This document shows, one piece after another, positions 8,348-21,789 of a stretch of 64,000 bases of DNA (position 1 is its first letter; every line of letters starts with the position of its first letter). The stretch is taken from positions 113,297-177,296 of the forward strand of contig JAUYRZ010000079.1 in the NCBI GenBank assembly GCA_030695565.1. The letters are read 5' to 3'. The position numbers and the translations under genes are program-made. The stretch comes from Archangium sp. GTDB lineage: Bacteria; Myxococcota; Myxococcia; Myxococcales; Myxococcaceae. The notes beneath the pieces are model-generated. The model made no database searches. It was not told the DNA's origin and was given only the letters and a program-made list of their open reading frames with translations.

Positions 8348-9844
8348 TCAAAGCTCTTCGAGGAACTCGTCGTTGTAGGTGTACCGGCCGAGCCGCTTGA
8401 GCAGTGCTTCCATCGCCTCGACGGGCTTGACGGAGAAGAGCATGCCGCGCAGCTTCTTCACCTTCTCGTATTCCTTGTGCACGAAGAGCTTCTCTTCTTT
8501 GCGCGTACCGGACTGAGCGATGTTGATCGCCGGCCAGATGCGCTTCTCGCCGAGCAGGCGATCGAGGGTGACTTCCGAGTTACCGGTGCCCTTGAACTCC
8601 TCGAAGATCACCTCATCCATGCGGCTGCCGCTGTCGATGATGGCGGTGCCCACGATGGTGAGCGTGCCAGCCTCTTCCGTGGCGCGGGCTGCGCCGAAGA
8701 GACGCTTGGGGCGCTCGAGGGCACGGCTGTCGACGCCGCCTGACATGGTGCGGCCCGAGGAGTCGATCTCCTTGTTGTAAGCGCGCGCCAGGCGGGTGAT
8801 CGAGTCGAGCAGCACCACGACGTCTTTACCGGCCTCGACCAGACGGCGGGCGCGCTCCATGGCGAGCTCGGCGACGCGCAGGTGATCGGCCGTCTTGTGA
8901 TCGCTCGAAGAAGCGAACACCTCGGCCTTGATGTTGCGGCGCATGTCGGTGACTTCTTCAGGACGCTCGTCGATGAGCACCACCATCACGTGCATCTCGG
9001 GGTGGTTGGTCAGCAGCGACTGGGCGATGCGCTGGAGCATGATCGTCTTGCCGGTCTTGGGCGGCGCCACGATGAGCGAACGTTGACCCTTGCCCAGGGG
9101 GGCGATCAGGTCGAGCACGCGGCCGATGAACTCCTTGTGGCCGTTCTCGAGCTTGATGCGATCGATGGGATCGACCGAGGTGAGATCGGCGAAGTGGGGC
9201 AGGCGAGAGGCGACTTCGACCGGCATGCCGTCGACCGTCTCCACGCTGCTGATGGTGCCCTTGAGGCCCTTCATCTGCGCCTTGGCCACGATGTACTGGC
9301 CGGCGCGCAGGCGGAGCTTCTGCACCAGGTTCTTGGGGATCTCCGCGTCTTCCGGCGACGGGAGCAGGTTCTTCTTGAGGCTGCGCAGCCCCGCGTTCTG
9401 ACCCTTCACGTCGAGGTCGAGCACGCCTTCCACGGTCTGCACCGGGACGGAGACGGGCAGACCTTGCGACTGGGCCACGCGCATCTGGGTCTGCTGCTGC
9501 GTCTGGGCCTGCTGCTGCGCCTGGCGCTGCTTGTACTGATCGAGCTCCTGCGCGGTGAGGAAGACGTTGACCACCTGGCCATCGGGCTGGATGACCTTCC
9601 GGAACGCCTGGCCGTCTTCCGCGAAGAAGACCGGGTTGCCCTTGCGACGGCGGCGCCTGCGCTTGCGGCGGCCTCCGGCCTGACCGGGTTGTCCTGGCTG
9701 ACCGGGTTGGCCACCTTGCGCTGCGGGGCCACCTTCGTCGGGGCCTTCGTCACCACCGTCGTCGTCGCCGTCATCACCCTCATCACTGGGGGGCGGGGGC
9801 GCGTTCGTCGGGTCGTTCGGGTCAGGCAGATCCTGTTCACTCAT
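8348..9844 (-). CDS. rho: Transcription termination factor Rho
   Basis: 498 residues. The C-terminal 270 residues are a clear Rho RecA-type helicase/ATPase: Walker A APPKTGKT (about 260-267), Walker [17 protein letters not shown], the Q-loop region [13 protein letters not shown], the arginine-finger region, and the signature [13 protein letters not shown] (R-loop). The N-terminus is unusual: about 60 acidic/Gly-Pro-Gln residues, a polybasic [11 protein letters not shown] patch at 59-69, a Gln-rich stretch (about 104-120), and an RNA-binding fold in which the usual GFGFLR motif is not visible, although [13 protein letters not shown] corresponds to its end. The role is ATP-dependent RNA translocation and transcription termination. 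The first gene of the following minus-strand run begins 26 bp after its stop. Confidence 0.95.
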   Translation of the reverse strand: MSEQDLPDPNDPTNAPPPPSDEGDDGDDDGGDEGPDEGGPAAQGGQPGQPGQPGQAGGRRKRRRRRRKGNPVFFAEDGQAFRKVIQPDGQVVNVFLTAQELDQYKQRQAQQQAQTQQQTQMRVAQSQGLPVSVPVQTVEGVLDLDVKGQNAGLRSLKKNLLPSPEDAEIPKNLVQKLRLRAGQYIVAKAQMKGLKGTISSVETVDGMPVEVASRLPHFADLTSVDPIDRIKLENGHKEFIGRVLDLIAPLGKGQRSLIVAPPKTGKTIMLQRIAQSLLTNHPEMHVMVVLIDERPEEVTDMRRNIKAEVFASSSDHKTADHLRVAELAMERARRLVEAGKDVVVLLDSITRLARAYNKEIDSSGRTMSGGVDSRALERPKRLFGAARATEEAGTLTIVGTAIIDSGSRMDEVIFEEFKGTGNSEVTLDRLLGEKRIWPAINIAQSGTRKEEKLFVHKEYEKVKKLRGMLFSVKPVEAMEALLKRLGRYTYNDEFLEEL

Positions 9845-10031
9845 GCGGCTTCACCAGCCTCGACTCCACGTGTTCGGAGTCAGGCTTCCTCTTCTCGCTG
9901 TGGGGCAGGGTGCTGACCGCGGGGTACGTCGACCAACCACGCGCGCCCTGAACCGACCCGGGGCCTCTTCACGAGGGGCCCGAACGAGCCGGCGGGGCTG
10001 TCGTAGCAGCCACTTACCCAGACTTCACCTG

Positions 10032-10037
10032 ATTTTA
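10032..10037 (-). promoter_or_regulatory. Candidate -10 element upstream of rho
   Basis: On the minus strand the gap between sppA and rho contains TTAAAAT preceded by GGC, the only AT-rich hexamer in the region. No convincing -35 is visible. If used, it would give a leader of roughly 180 nt before rho, a length that would allow the autoregulated attenuation known for rho in other bacteria. This is a weak call based on one hexamer. Confidence 0.25.
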
Positions 10038-10058
10038 AGCCAAAGAGACGGTCGGCCT

Positions 10059-12545
10059 TCACTTCACGTCGATGGTGTACTCGAGCCGCGCCTGAACCTT
10101 GGGAGACTCGAGCAGCCACGAGGCGCTGCCGAGCTGCTCCGCGAGTGACTGCAGACCGGGCGGCAGCTGTTGAGACGGCACGGACGCCTGGAGCAACGCA
10201 TCAGGAGCCGCCGCGCCGATCAGCGCGCCGATGAGGCCCGGTGAGCTCTGGTAGATGTTGATGTCCAGCTCCCCGAGCACGCCCGACTTCACCTTCGCCA
10301 GCGCGATCGCATCCATCACGCCGCCGAGGTGATCGACCAGGCCACGCGCCTTCGCGTCTTCTCCGCTCCACACCCGCCCGCGCGCCACCTTGTCGACGGC
10401 CTCCTTGGGCATCTTCCGGCTGGAGGCGACCTCGGTGATGAAGGAGTCGTAGAAGTCATCGATCCACTTCTGCGCGGCGACCCGCTGATCCGGCGTCCAC
10501 GGATCGAAGGTATCGGTGATGCCCGAGAGCTTGCCGCGCGAGAGGGTGATCTGCGTGGCGCCGAAGTCTTCCGCGAGCTTCTTGATCGCGGGCTTCGCGA
10601 AGAAGACGCCGATGCTCCCGGTGAGCGTGGTGGAAGACGCCACGATCTCATCAGCACCCATCGCCACGTAGTAGCCGCCCGACGCGGCCACGTCGCCCAT
10701 CGAGGCGATCACCGGCTTGCGCTTCTTCGCCTCGAGCACCGCGCGGTACATCAGGTCGCTCGCCAGCCCATCACCACCGCCCGAGTCCACCCGGATCACG
10801 ATGGCCGCGACGCTGGGGTCTTCCGTCGCTTCGTTGAGCGCCTCCATGAACGACTGCGCGCCCGCGACCAGGTCACCGGTCAGCGGCGTCGTCTGGTTCT
10901 TGCCGCCCGCGATGTTGCCGAGCACCGGGATCACCGCGATCGACTTCTTCTTGCCCCAGCGCTCGTCGCGCGTGTCGAACGGGCGGTAGTCACGCGACAC
11001 GCGCGCGTTGGGCAGCTGCGCGCGGATGTGTTCCTCGAACTGCTGCGGCGTCATCACCGCGTCGAGCTGACGTAGCTCCACCGCGCGTTTGGCCGGCTTG
11101 AGCCCCTCGTCGAGCGCTGCCTGCCAGGCCTCAGGCTCGATGCCCCGTGCCTCTTTGATGCGGGCCGCGATCGTCTTCACGTTGGTGTCGAGGTACGCGT
11201 TGATCGTCTCGCGCTGCGCGTCGCTCATGTCCTGTCGGGTGAACTGCTCGGGGAACGTCTTGTAGTCACCGACGCGCGCCACATCGACGTCGATGCCAAA
11301 CCGTTTGGCGGTGCCGCCGAAGAACGTGACGCTCGAGCGCAGGCCGTCGACCATCACCATCGCCTCAGGGGCGGCGTAGATGCCGTCACAACCCGAGACC
11401 ATCAGGTACTCCGCGTCACCGGCGGAGAGCACGTAGGCGTAGACCTTCTTGCCCGCCGCGCGGAGCTTCGCGATCGCCGCCCGCACTTCATCGGCCCGCG
11501 CGAGGCCCACGCCCGCGCCTTCCACCTTGAGCACGAGGCCCGCGAGCTCTGAGTCTTTCGCCGCGTTCTCGAGGAAGCGCACGAAGCGCAGGTAGCGATC
11601 TTCGCTGGCCAGCCCGAGCAACGAGCCCACCGTGGTGCCTCCCGAGCCGGCGAGATCGTTGAGCGAGATGACCGCGATCTTCTGCTGCGGGATCACGCTC
11701 TGGTACTTGTCCATCGAGAAGCGGCCCGCGAACTGCCAGTTGAGCTCGCCCGACCCGTACGCGACGCCCTGCGTGTAGCCGACGTTCTCGAGATCGAGCC
11801 CGATGCCGCCATGGAAGTAGAGCGGGTCGACCGGGTTGAAGCTGTGGCTCACGCCCGCCAGCAACCGCACGCCGCCCAGCAGCTTCGCCTGCACGGTGTA
11901 CTGCAGCCGGCTGCGGTTGGCGGGCAGCGTCTCGCCGACCACCCAGTCGACGCCGAGGGTGAGGTATTCGCCGAACGGACGCACGCCCACGCCCACCGTC
12001 CACTCGCGGGGGAAGAAGGTGCTCAACCCACTCAGGTTCGCCCGCGGGGCGTTCAAGTTGCGCACGAAGGCGCCCAACGACAACCAGCGCAGCGGCCGCG
12101 ACTGCACGCCGACGTCGAGCGTGGTGACCCACTGCGTGTTCTGGCTGGAGAACCAGTTCACCGTGGTGCCGACCGAGAACGACTCGGGACCCGCTGAGAA
12201 TGCCAGCGAGGTCTTCGCGCGCTCGATGCCCAACCCGGCGCCGGGGCGCAGCCATTGAAAGCTGACGCCCAGACCGACCATGTCCGCGATGCTGGTGGCG
12301 AACCAGAGGCCGTCGTTGTCCTGCGGGCGGATGTTGCTGCGCTCATGCACGTACCAGGCGTTGAGCCGGCCGACGCGCCCGAGGCCCGCTGGGTTGTAGA
12401 CCATCGAGGTCGCTTCATCGCTCCACGCCGAAGAGCCCGGCAGCAGCGTGGTGCCCCGCGAGGGGTCGGTGCCGCTCAACACCGCGGTCTGGGCGAAGGC
12501 AGGGCAGGCGACGAGGGCGAAGACCAGCGACAGGCGCAAGCGCAT
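10059..12545 (-). CDS. sppA: Signal peptide peptidase SppA (long form) with N-terminal beta-barrel-like domain
   Basis: 828 residues. Signal peptide 1-19 (cleavage after AFAQ/T). Residues 20-280 form a beta-rich region with barrel-like strands (MVYNPAGLGRVGRLNAW, GVGVRPFGEYLTLGVDW, KLLGGVRLLAGVSHSF) resembling PorV/OmpP1-type outer-membrane proteins. Residues 288-800 are a double-domain SppA of the E. coli long type: the first half has RVGDYKTFPEQFTR with the expected general-base Lys429, and the second half has MGDVAASGGYYVA with nucleophile Ser622, followed by TLTGSIGVFFAKP. SppA cleaves left-over signal peptides and other membrane peptides. Fusion to an outer-membrane-type domain would move the peptidase from the inner membrane to the periplasmic face of the outer membrane; that location is inference. 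Confidence 0.9.
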   Translation of the reverse strand: MRLRLSLVFALVACPAFAQTAVLSGTDPSRGTTLLPGSSAWSDEATSMVYNPAGLGRVGRLNAWYVHERSNIRPQDNDGLWFATSIADMVGLGVSFQWLRPGAGLGIERAKTSLAFSAGPESFSVGTTVNWFSSQNTQWVTTLDVGVQSRPLRWLSLGAFVRNLNAPRANLSGLSTFFPREWTVGVGVRPFGEYLTLGVDWVVGETLPANRSRLQYTVQAKLLGGVRLLAGVSHSFNPVDPLYFHGGIGLDLENVGYTQGVAYGSGELNWQFAGRFSMDKYQSVIPQQKIAVISLNDLAGSGGTTVGSLLGLASEDRYLRFVRFLENAAKDSELAGLVLKVEGAGVGLARADEVRAAIAKLRAAGKKVYAYVLSAGDAEYLMVSGCDGIYAAPEAMVMVDGLRSSVTFFGGTAKRFGIDVDVARVGDYKTFPEQFTRQDMSDAQRETINAYLDTNVKTIAARIKEARGIEPEAWQAALDEGLKPAKRAVELRQLDAVMTPQQFEEHIRAQLPNARVSRDYRPFDTRDERWGKKKSIAVIPVLGNIAGGKNQTTPLTGDLVAGAQSFMEALNEATEDPSVAAIVIRVDSGGGDGLASDLMYRAVLEAKKRKPVIASMGDVAASGGYYVAMGADEIVASSTTLTGSIGVFFAKPAIKKLAEDFGATQITLSRGKLSGITDTFDPWTPDQRVAAQKWIDDFYDSFITEVASSRKMPKEAVDKVARGRVWSGEDAKARGLVDHLGGVMDAIALAKVKSGVLGELDINIYQSSPGLIGALIGAAAPDALLQASVPSQQLPPGLQSLAEQLGSASWLLESPKVQARLEYTIDVK

Positions 12546-12648
12546 CCGCGCCGTGTACTACGAGTCTCCCGCTGAAACGGAGCCACCTCGGCAACCACGC
12601 GAATCTTCGCAAAAGTGCGTCGGCCGCGAACTTGCTCTGCGAGGGCCC

Positions 12649-13722
12649 ATGCCCTCCATCTCGCGCCTCGTATTCGCCGCTGTTCCCCTCGAGCCTGAAG
12701 TCGTGCCGCTGCCGGTCCGCAACTCGGTGGAAGCCTTTCCTTCGACTCCACGGACGGAAGACGAGGTGACGCTCGAGCGGGTGCTGCGCGCGAAGCCGTC
12801 GTTGGTCTTGCCCGATCATCTCTCCACAGCCGCCGCGAAGCTCCTCTACGTGGTGACGCACCGTGAACTCTCGCGCGGGCTGGCTCCGCTCTCGGTTCGC
12901 GTGGGGCTGACCGATCACGTTCGCCTGCAGACCGATGGGGGCTTGTCGCTCGCGTCTCCCGGCAAGCCGACGCTGCAGCTCCACAATCGCCACGGCGATC
13001 TCGCGAAGTTGCTCGAGGGCGCGCACGTGTACGAAGCGAGCTCGATCGAGGCGCTGCTTCAAGAAGCAGTGCACCGTTTCTATGTGGCTGGGCAGTTCGA
13101 TGGTGGTGGCGCGGCGGCCAATGAACGCGGCGAACGCGCTTTCACCTTCTCCACCATTCAGCAGGTGCTCGTCTCACCCGACCCTTCACAGCCCGGCCTC
13201 GAGTGCCTCGCTTCCGCCGCGGTGCACCTGTGGAAGTCGGCGGGCCTGGTGCCGCCGGGGCTCAGCCGGGAAGAGTTCGAACATCGGTACACCGCGATCC
13301 ACGGCGAGCGGGGTGGGGTGCGCCTGGGGCCCGAGTTCAACAAGACGCTGCGTGGTGGACGATCGGAGCGCCGCCTCGATGCCAACGCCACTGCCGCCTT
13401 CGCGAACGAGCTGCGTGCGGACGATTGGGCGAAGCTCACCGGCGCGGCGGGTGGCCGCTACTTCGTGCGCACGTTGCCCAGCATCGAAGCGGTGGTGAAA
13501 CACTTCGATGGCGGCGGAGCCGGAGTGCGATCGACCTGGGCCGATGGCGGGCACTACTTCGTGCTCAGCGGCGCGAAGAAGGAGAACGGTGAGATCTTCG
13601 TGAACGAAGACGACTCACTGCGCTTCGCACCTGCTCGGCGGAAGAGTGATGGCGACGAGCCGTACCGGACGCCGTACGACGCGCGCCTTCACACGCGCTT
13701 CTGGACGCTCGATCGAAGCTGA
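12649..13722 (+). CDS. Hypothetical protein
   Basis: 357 residues with no family I recognise. ATG at 12649 is chosen because the longer frame reads back through the divergent sppA start and is Arg-rich. The protein looks soluble and globular, with no signal peptide or membrane helix. It has a mixed alpha/beta pattern with segments such as SAAAKLLYVVTHRELSRGL, GSFHG-free histidine sites (HLWKSAGL, FEHRYTAIHGERGG), and a C-terminal part rich in charged residues that mentions no known catalytic motif. It is divergent from sppA (103 bp between starts) and convergent with the next gene. Codon usage matches the neighbours, so I take it as a real gene of unknown function. Confidence 0.6.
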   Translation: MPSISRLVFAAVPLEPEVVPLPVRNSVEAFPSTPRTEDEVTLERVLRAKPSLVLPDHLSTAAAKLLYVVTHRELSRGLAPLSVRVGLTDHVRLQTDGGLSLASPGKPTLQLHNRHGDLAKLLEGAHVYEASSIEALLQEAVHRFYVAGQFDGGGAAANERGERAFTFSTIQQVLVSPDPSQPGLECLASAAVHLWKSAGLVPPGLSREEFEHRYTAIHGERGGVRLGPEFNKTLRGGRSERRLDANATAAFANELRADDWAKLTGAAGGRYFVRTLPSIEAVVKHFDGGGAGVRSTWADGGHYFVLSGAKKENGEIFVNEDDSLRFAPARRKSDGDEPYRTPYDARLHTRFWTLDRS

Positions 13723-13765
13723 GTGCGGCGAGTGGCCCCTCGACTGCTCTCGGGGCGAACGGTGG

Positions 13766-14788
13766 TCAGGGGCGACAGCTGGCGACGAGGTCGCCCGCGC
13801 TGCGCACTCCGAACCCGCTGGCGATCGTGTCGAACTCGCGATGGGTGCGGCCGTCGAGCATGGCACTGAGTGCCGCGAGCACGGTGGGCTCGAGGGGCGC
13901 ACGTTTCAGCAAGTGCATGCCCATCGCGGTGAGCGCCGCCTTGTCGCGGTCGATCTTCTGATACTCGGTTGATTGGAGCGCGGGCTCGTCGACCGGTGAG
14001 CGCGCTGCGACGAGCAACCACTCCGAGGCTTTGGCCCAGCTCTCTGACTTGCCCTTCAGCTTGTCTGCAATGGACAGCGCCGGTCCGGGATCGCCTTGCT
14101 CCGCGAGTCTGATCGCGAGCGGGTGGCGGACCTCATCGGGCTCGTGGAATGCCTTGAAGTAGAGCGTCTTCGTCGCGTCGCGCGAACCCTCCTTCGAGAG
14201 GCGTTCGAATTCTTCGCGCGGGAAGGGGTCCTCTCCGATCCACTGAAAGCGCGCGCGGACGAAGCGTTCCTGAACCGTGGTCGCAGGCAGATGGGCAAGC
14301 AGCGGGCGCCACTCGGGTTCATTGGGGAGCGGGCTCGACTCAGCGACGTTCGGGTGCGTGCCGAGCACCTTCTGAGCGAAGGCCAGCGCGCGCGCGGAGT
14401 CGAGCTTCCTGGGGAGCGCGAACTTCGCTCGTTGGATGGTGCTGCTGACCTTCGCCTCGAGCAGCTCGAGCCGCCCGATGCGTTCCTGGTCCTGCTTTGA
14501 AAGAAACAGCATCCCTTCGCTGACTTTGCTCCCCGGCAGATGAGCGGAAGCTGCTGCTGCGGTCCCGTCTTCAGCGAGCTGGGCCACGAGCTCGCCGTGG
14601 CCTTCCAGTCGGCCGATCAGCGCGCGCGCGTTCGTGAGGGCTTTCTTGTCCAGGCTCTCGAGGGCGGTCTTCGTGTGCGACTCGATCGCTTCGAGCACGC
14701 TCGAGTGCAGCCAGGGGAGAGCCGCATCGATCGCGGTCAGCCGCGTCAGGGCATCAGGTGGCAGGGCCACCGGAAGTGCGGGTTTCAT
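13766..14788 (-). CDS. Hypothetical alpha-helical protein
   Basis: 340 residues, almost entirely helical by composition (high Ala, Leu, Glu, Lys, Arg), with no signal peptide, membrane helix or metal motif. The first 60 residues contain ALTRLTAIDAALPWLHSSVLEAI and a heptad-like ALESLDKKALTNARALIGRL stretch; the centre has SKQDQERIGRLELLEAK. The rest reads like helical-repeat (TPR/HEAT-like) sequence, for example RLAEQGDPGPALSIADKLK. It ends 43 bp after the convergent upstream gene and starts 9 bp after the PEGA gene's stop, on the same strand, so it may be cotranscribed with the PEGA pair. No function can be assigned. Confidence 0.6.
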   Translation of the reverse strand: MKPALPVALPPDALTRLTAIDAALPWLHSSVLEAIESHTKTALESLDKKALTNARALIGRLEGHGELVAQLAEDGTAAAASAHLPGSKVSEGMLFLSKQDQERIGRLELLEAKVSSTIQRAKFALPRKLDSARALAFAQKVLGTHPNVAESSPLPNEPEWRPLLAHLPATTVQERFVRARFQWIGEDPFPREEFERLSKEGSRDATKTLYFKAFHEPDEVRHPLAIRLAEQGDPGPALSIADKLKGKSESWAKASEWLLVAARSPVDEPALQSTEYQKIDRDKAALTAMGMHLLKRAPLEPTVLAALSAMLDGRTHREFDTIASGFGVRSAGDLVASCRP

Positions 14789-14797
14789 CGCAGCCGA

Positions 14798-16012
14798 TCA
14801 CCAGTCGTCGGTGCCGCTGGCGCTGTCGAGCGGGTCGCCGCCCTTCGACTTCTTCTCGCGGTTCACGTTCTTGCCGCCGCGATCTTCGCCCTGCCACTCC
14901 TCGGTGCCGCCCTTGTTGTCGAGCGGATCGGCGGAGCGGGTGACCTTGTCGCTGCCTTCGGAGTTCACCAGGTGGTTGACCATGCGCTCGACTTCACCGC
15001 GCAGTTGGCCGAACTCGTCACCCTGGAACGCGACGCGCTTGATGGCGATGCGCCTGCCGGTCTTCAAGTCGAAGTACGCCATGGTGAGCTCGGTCGATTC
15101 GCTGTTCGCTTCTTTGAGCACGCCGATCACCGCGCGCTCGAGCTTGAGCGAGTTCGCCACGCTGGTCATCGTGCCGCCGCCCTTGTCCTTGAGCGCTTCA
15201 CCGGCGAGCCTGTCCATCAGCGCGTCGAAGGCCTTGTAGCCAGAGGTCGCGGTGAGCTCGCTGGTGATCTCCTGATCTTCCGGAGTGATCTCGACCATCA
15301 GGCCCAGCTGCTTGAAGCCGGGGCGTTCGATCTTCACCAGGTGTTTGCCGATGGGCAGCGTCTGCAGCGTGTGCGGCGAGTAGCCCTGCAGCTCGCCATT
15401 GAGGAACACGCGCGCGCCGGAAGGTTTGGTCTTCACCGTCACGCTGCCGCGCAGCTGCGCGTTGCGGCTGGTGGCCACCTGCGCCTTGAGCGCGAGGAAG
15501 TTCTGGGGGTAGCGCTTGCGATCGAGCTCGAAGGTGGGGCTGAGCGCGAGCAGATCGAGGATGGCGATCTTCGCTTCTTCCACGTCACCACGGGCCTGCA
15601 GCACCGAGCCGAACATGGCCACCGAGTCACACAGGTTGCCGCAGTTCTTCATCGCGCCGACGGCCTTGCCGTACTCCTTGATGGTCGCGCGCAGCTTGCG
15701 TTCGGCGTCTTCGTAGTTGCGCTCGTCGAAGGCGGCCTTGCTCTCCTTGAAGCCGGTCTCTGCACGCTTGAGCGAGGCGGCCGCTTCTTCGTCAGCGGCG
15801 ACGCCGAAGAGGTCGTCGCTCGTGCGCACCTTGAAGCCCTGGTACTCGTTGAGCGCCTCGTTGGCGAACGACTCGATCTTGAGGGTGAGCGCCTCCGAGC
15901 CCTTGTCCATGGGGAGGATGAGCGCAGAGACGCGCTTCTCTGAAGGCGGCGCGGCCAACGCGTGCGTCGCGACGAGACAGGAGACGATCGGGATCAGCAG
16001 CGCGGACTTCAT
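14798..16012 (-). CDS. Secreted PEGA-domain protein
   Basis: 404 residues. The signal peptide is residues 1-20 (LLIPIVSCLVATHALAAPP). A helical region with a TPR-like pattern (ESKAAFDERNYEDAERKLRA) follows, then a PEGA domain near residues 185-255: GSVTVKTKPSGARVFLNGEL, GYSPHTLQTLPIGKHLVKIE and RPGFKQ. The C-terminal ~45 residues are charged and carry two copies of a short motif, DPLDNKGGTEEW and DPLDSASGTDDW, the second at the extreme C-terminus. ATG at 16010-16012 gives the signal peptide directly at the start. PEGA domains are surface or periplasmic beta-sandwiches thought to bind other envelope proteins. It is 10 bp downstream of a second PEGA protein on the same strand. Confidence 0.82.
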   Translation of the reverse strand: MKSALLIPIVSCLVATHALAAPPSEKRVSALILPMDKGSEALTLKIESFANEALNEYQGFKVRTSDDLFGVAADEEAAASLKRAETGFKESKAAFDERNYEDAERKLRATIKEYGKAVGAMKNCGNLCDSVAMFGSVLQARGDVEEAKIAILDLLALSPTFELDRKRYPQNFLALKAQVATSRNAQLRGSVTVKTKPSGARVFLNGELQGYSPHTLQTLPIGKHLVKIERPGFKQLGLMVEITPEDQEITSELTATSGYKAFDALMDRLAGEALKDKGGGTMTSVANSLKLERAVIGVLKEANSESTELTMAYFDLKTGRRIAIKRVAFQGDEFGQLRGEVERMVNHLVNSEGSDKVTRSADPLDNKGGTEEWQGEDRGGKNVNREKKSKGGDPLDSASGTDDW

Positions 16013-16022
16013 CGAACACACC

Positions 16023-17210
16023 TCAGGGAGTACCCAGCACGACGTTGAACGGACGCCCGCCCGAATTGTTCGCACCGGCGACGGCGCCCGCCGTGATGCC
16101 GCCCACTGCCACCACGCCCACCGCGGTCCAGAACCACCACTTCTTGTACACGGGGCCGCCCGCTGACGGTTCCTCAGAGGTGTCGGTGACTTCGGCCGCG
16201 GCGACCGCGGCGCTGCCCGGTTTCGAAATGAACGCGCCGATCTTCTTGGCGCTCTCGTTCACTTCTTGAGCGGAAAGAGACAGGCCGGCGAGGCGGTTGC
16301 CGGTCTCCACGTCCCAGACCTCGGCGATGGCGCCGTCACTGAGCACCAGGAAACGCGCCTTCACCACTTCGCCCAGCTTCTTCGCGCCGGGGGGCAGCGC
16401 GCCTTTGACGCCCACGCCCTGACCGACCACCGCGGTCGCCGCGTCGCGCACCTCGAGGTAACCGGGGGCCGCGGTGAGGGTGGGCTTGGCGCTGCCGCCT
16501 TCTTTGCTGACGTCGGCGTACGCGCCCGAAGGCTCGAAGCCGGGCTTGGAGAAGGTGAGCAGGTGGCGGCCGACCGGCACCGAAGGCGCTTCGGCGATGG
16601 GGGTCAAGCCCAGGTCCTTGCCGCGCAGGCTGACCATCGCGCCCGGGGGCGAGGAGTCGATCGCCAGCGGGCCCACACCCTTGGCGCTGATCTCGGTGAG
16701 CGCCTTGTCGAAGGCCTTCTTCACGTCGGCGCCGTACACCTGGGGGTCGCAGGTGAGGTCGGGGTTGTTGAGCAGCGCGCGCACGAACTCTTCGGTCGCT
16801 TTCTTCGCGTGCGACTTGCCGCCGTTCTGAATCGCCAGCGCGCCTACGAAGAAGTGCGCGTCGGCCAGCGTCTTCGCGTCGGCCAGATGCGGGTTCTTCA
16901 CGAAGAACTCGAGCGCTTCGGTCCACTTGCTCGCGGCACCTTCGTAGTCGAGGTCGTCGTAGGCCTGCCGGGCGTCCTTCACCAGCTTGTCGCCGGCGTC
17001 GTCACGGGCCGCCAGGGGGAAACCAGCGGGCACGTCGACCAGGCCCACGCTCGCGTCTTCCAACGCCTTGGTCAGCTCGGCTTCCACTTTGGCGGCCCCT
17101 GCCTCATCGGGGGAAGAGACGAAGACGGCGGCCCTGGAAGGAAGGAGCGGCTTGGCAGGAGCGGCTGAGGCTTTAGGCGCAGCAAGCACGAGGAGAATGA
17201 GGGGGAGCAC
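16023..17210 (-). CDS. PEGA-domain protein with C-terminal membrane helix
   Basis: 395 residues. Short N-terminal signal peptide (LPLILLVLAAPKASA). Residues 70-160 form a helical TPR-like region (ARQAYDDLDYEGAASKWTEA). A PEGA domain lies around residues 180-245: IDSSPPGAMVSLRGKDLGLT, then VPVGRHLLTFSKPGFEPSG. The C-terminus has an aromatic-rich entry and a Gly/Ala/Val helix (KKWWFWTAVGVVAVGGITAG) followed by a short tail. The same layout of signal peptide, TPR-like segment and PEGA domain is seen in the downstream gene, suggesting a duplicated pair with different C-termini. The start is 196 bp from the divergent parC start. Confidence 0.82.
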   Translation of the reverse strand: MLPLILLVLAAPKASAAPAKPLLPSRAAVFVSSPDEAGAAKVEAELTKALEDASVGLVDVPAGFPLAARDDAGDKLVKDARQAYDDLDYEGAASKWTEALEFFVKNPHLADAKTLADAHFFVGALAIQNGGKSHAKKATEEFVRALLNNPDLTCDPQVYGADVKKAFDKALTEISAKGVGPLAIDSSPPGAMVSLRGKDLGLTPIAEAPSVPVGRHLLTFSKPGFEPSGAYADVSKEGGSAKPTLTAAPGYLEVRDAATAVVGQGVGVKGALPPGAKKLGEVVKARFLVLSDGAIAEVWDVETGNRLAGLSLSAQEVNESAKKIGAFISKPGSAAVAAAEVTDTSEEPSAGGPVYKKWWFWTAVGVVAVGGITAGAVAGANNSGGRPFNVVLGTP

Positions 17211-17406
17211 GGCGCAGAGCCTAGCCCACGCTTTTCAAAGATCACCTCCGTCGTATGACCGCAACGGGCAGGAGATCTGGAGGCATTCCGCGAGGTTGGC
17301 CTTCGGCTATTTCTTGCCGCCCGGGATCAGGCTGGTAAGGTCCGCGCGATCAGGCCTGTAGCACTCGCTTCATGGCCCGCAACGAACTGAAAGATCGAGG
17401 TATTTC

Positions 17407-21729
<4,323 letters not shown>

Positions 21730-21737
21730 TTCTTGTC

Positions 21738-21782
21738 TCCCTCTCCCTGCGCGAGCGGGGAGAGGGCTGGGGTGAGGGGCCT
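21738..21782 (+). repeat. Small interspersed palindrome, copy 2
   Basis: A 9-bp perfect stem (CCCTCTCCC at 21739-21747, GGGAGAGGG at 21758-21766) closes a 10-nt loop and is followed by GGGGTGAGGGGCC. The same layout, C/T arm, loop, G/A arm, then GGGGTGAGGG, recurs at 3852, 45651 and 54203. It fills the gap between parE and the convergent DUF1552 gene and could act as a bidirectional hairpin, though it lacks a T-tract. Confidence 0.8.
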
Positions 21783-21789
21783 TACTTGC

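Noticed and set aside
9961..9990. GC-rich imperfect hairpin in the rho leader as an attenuator
   Set aside because: The pairing (GGGCCTC with GAGGGGCCC) is imperfect and nothing else supports a specific regulatory structure.
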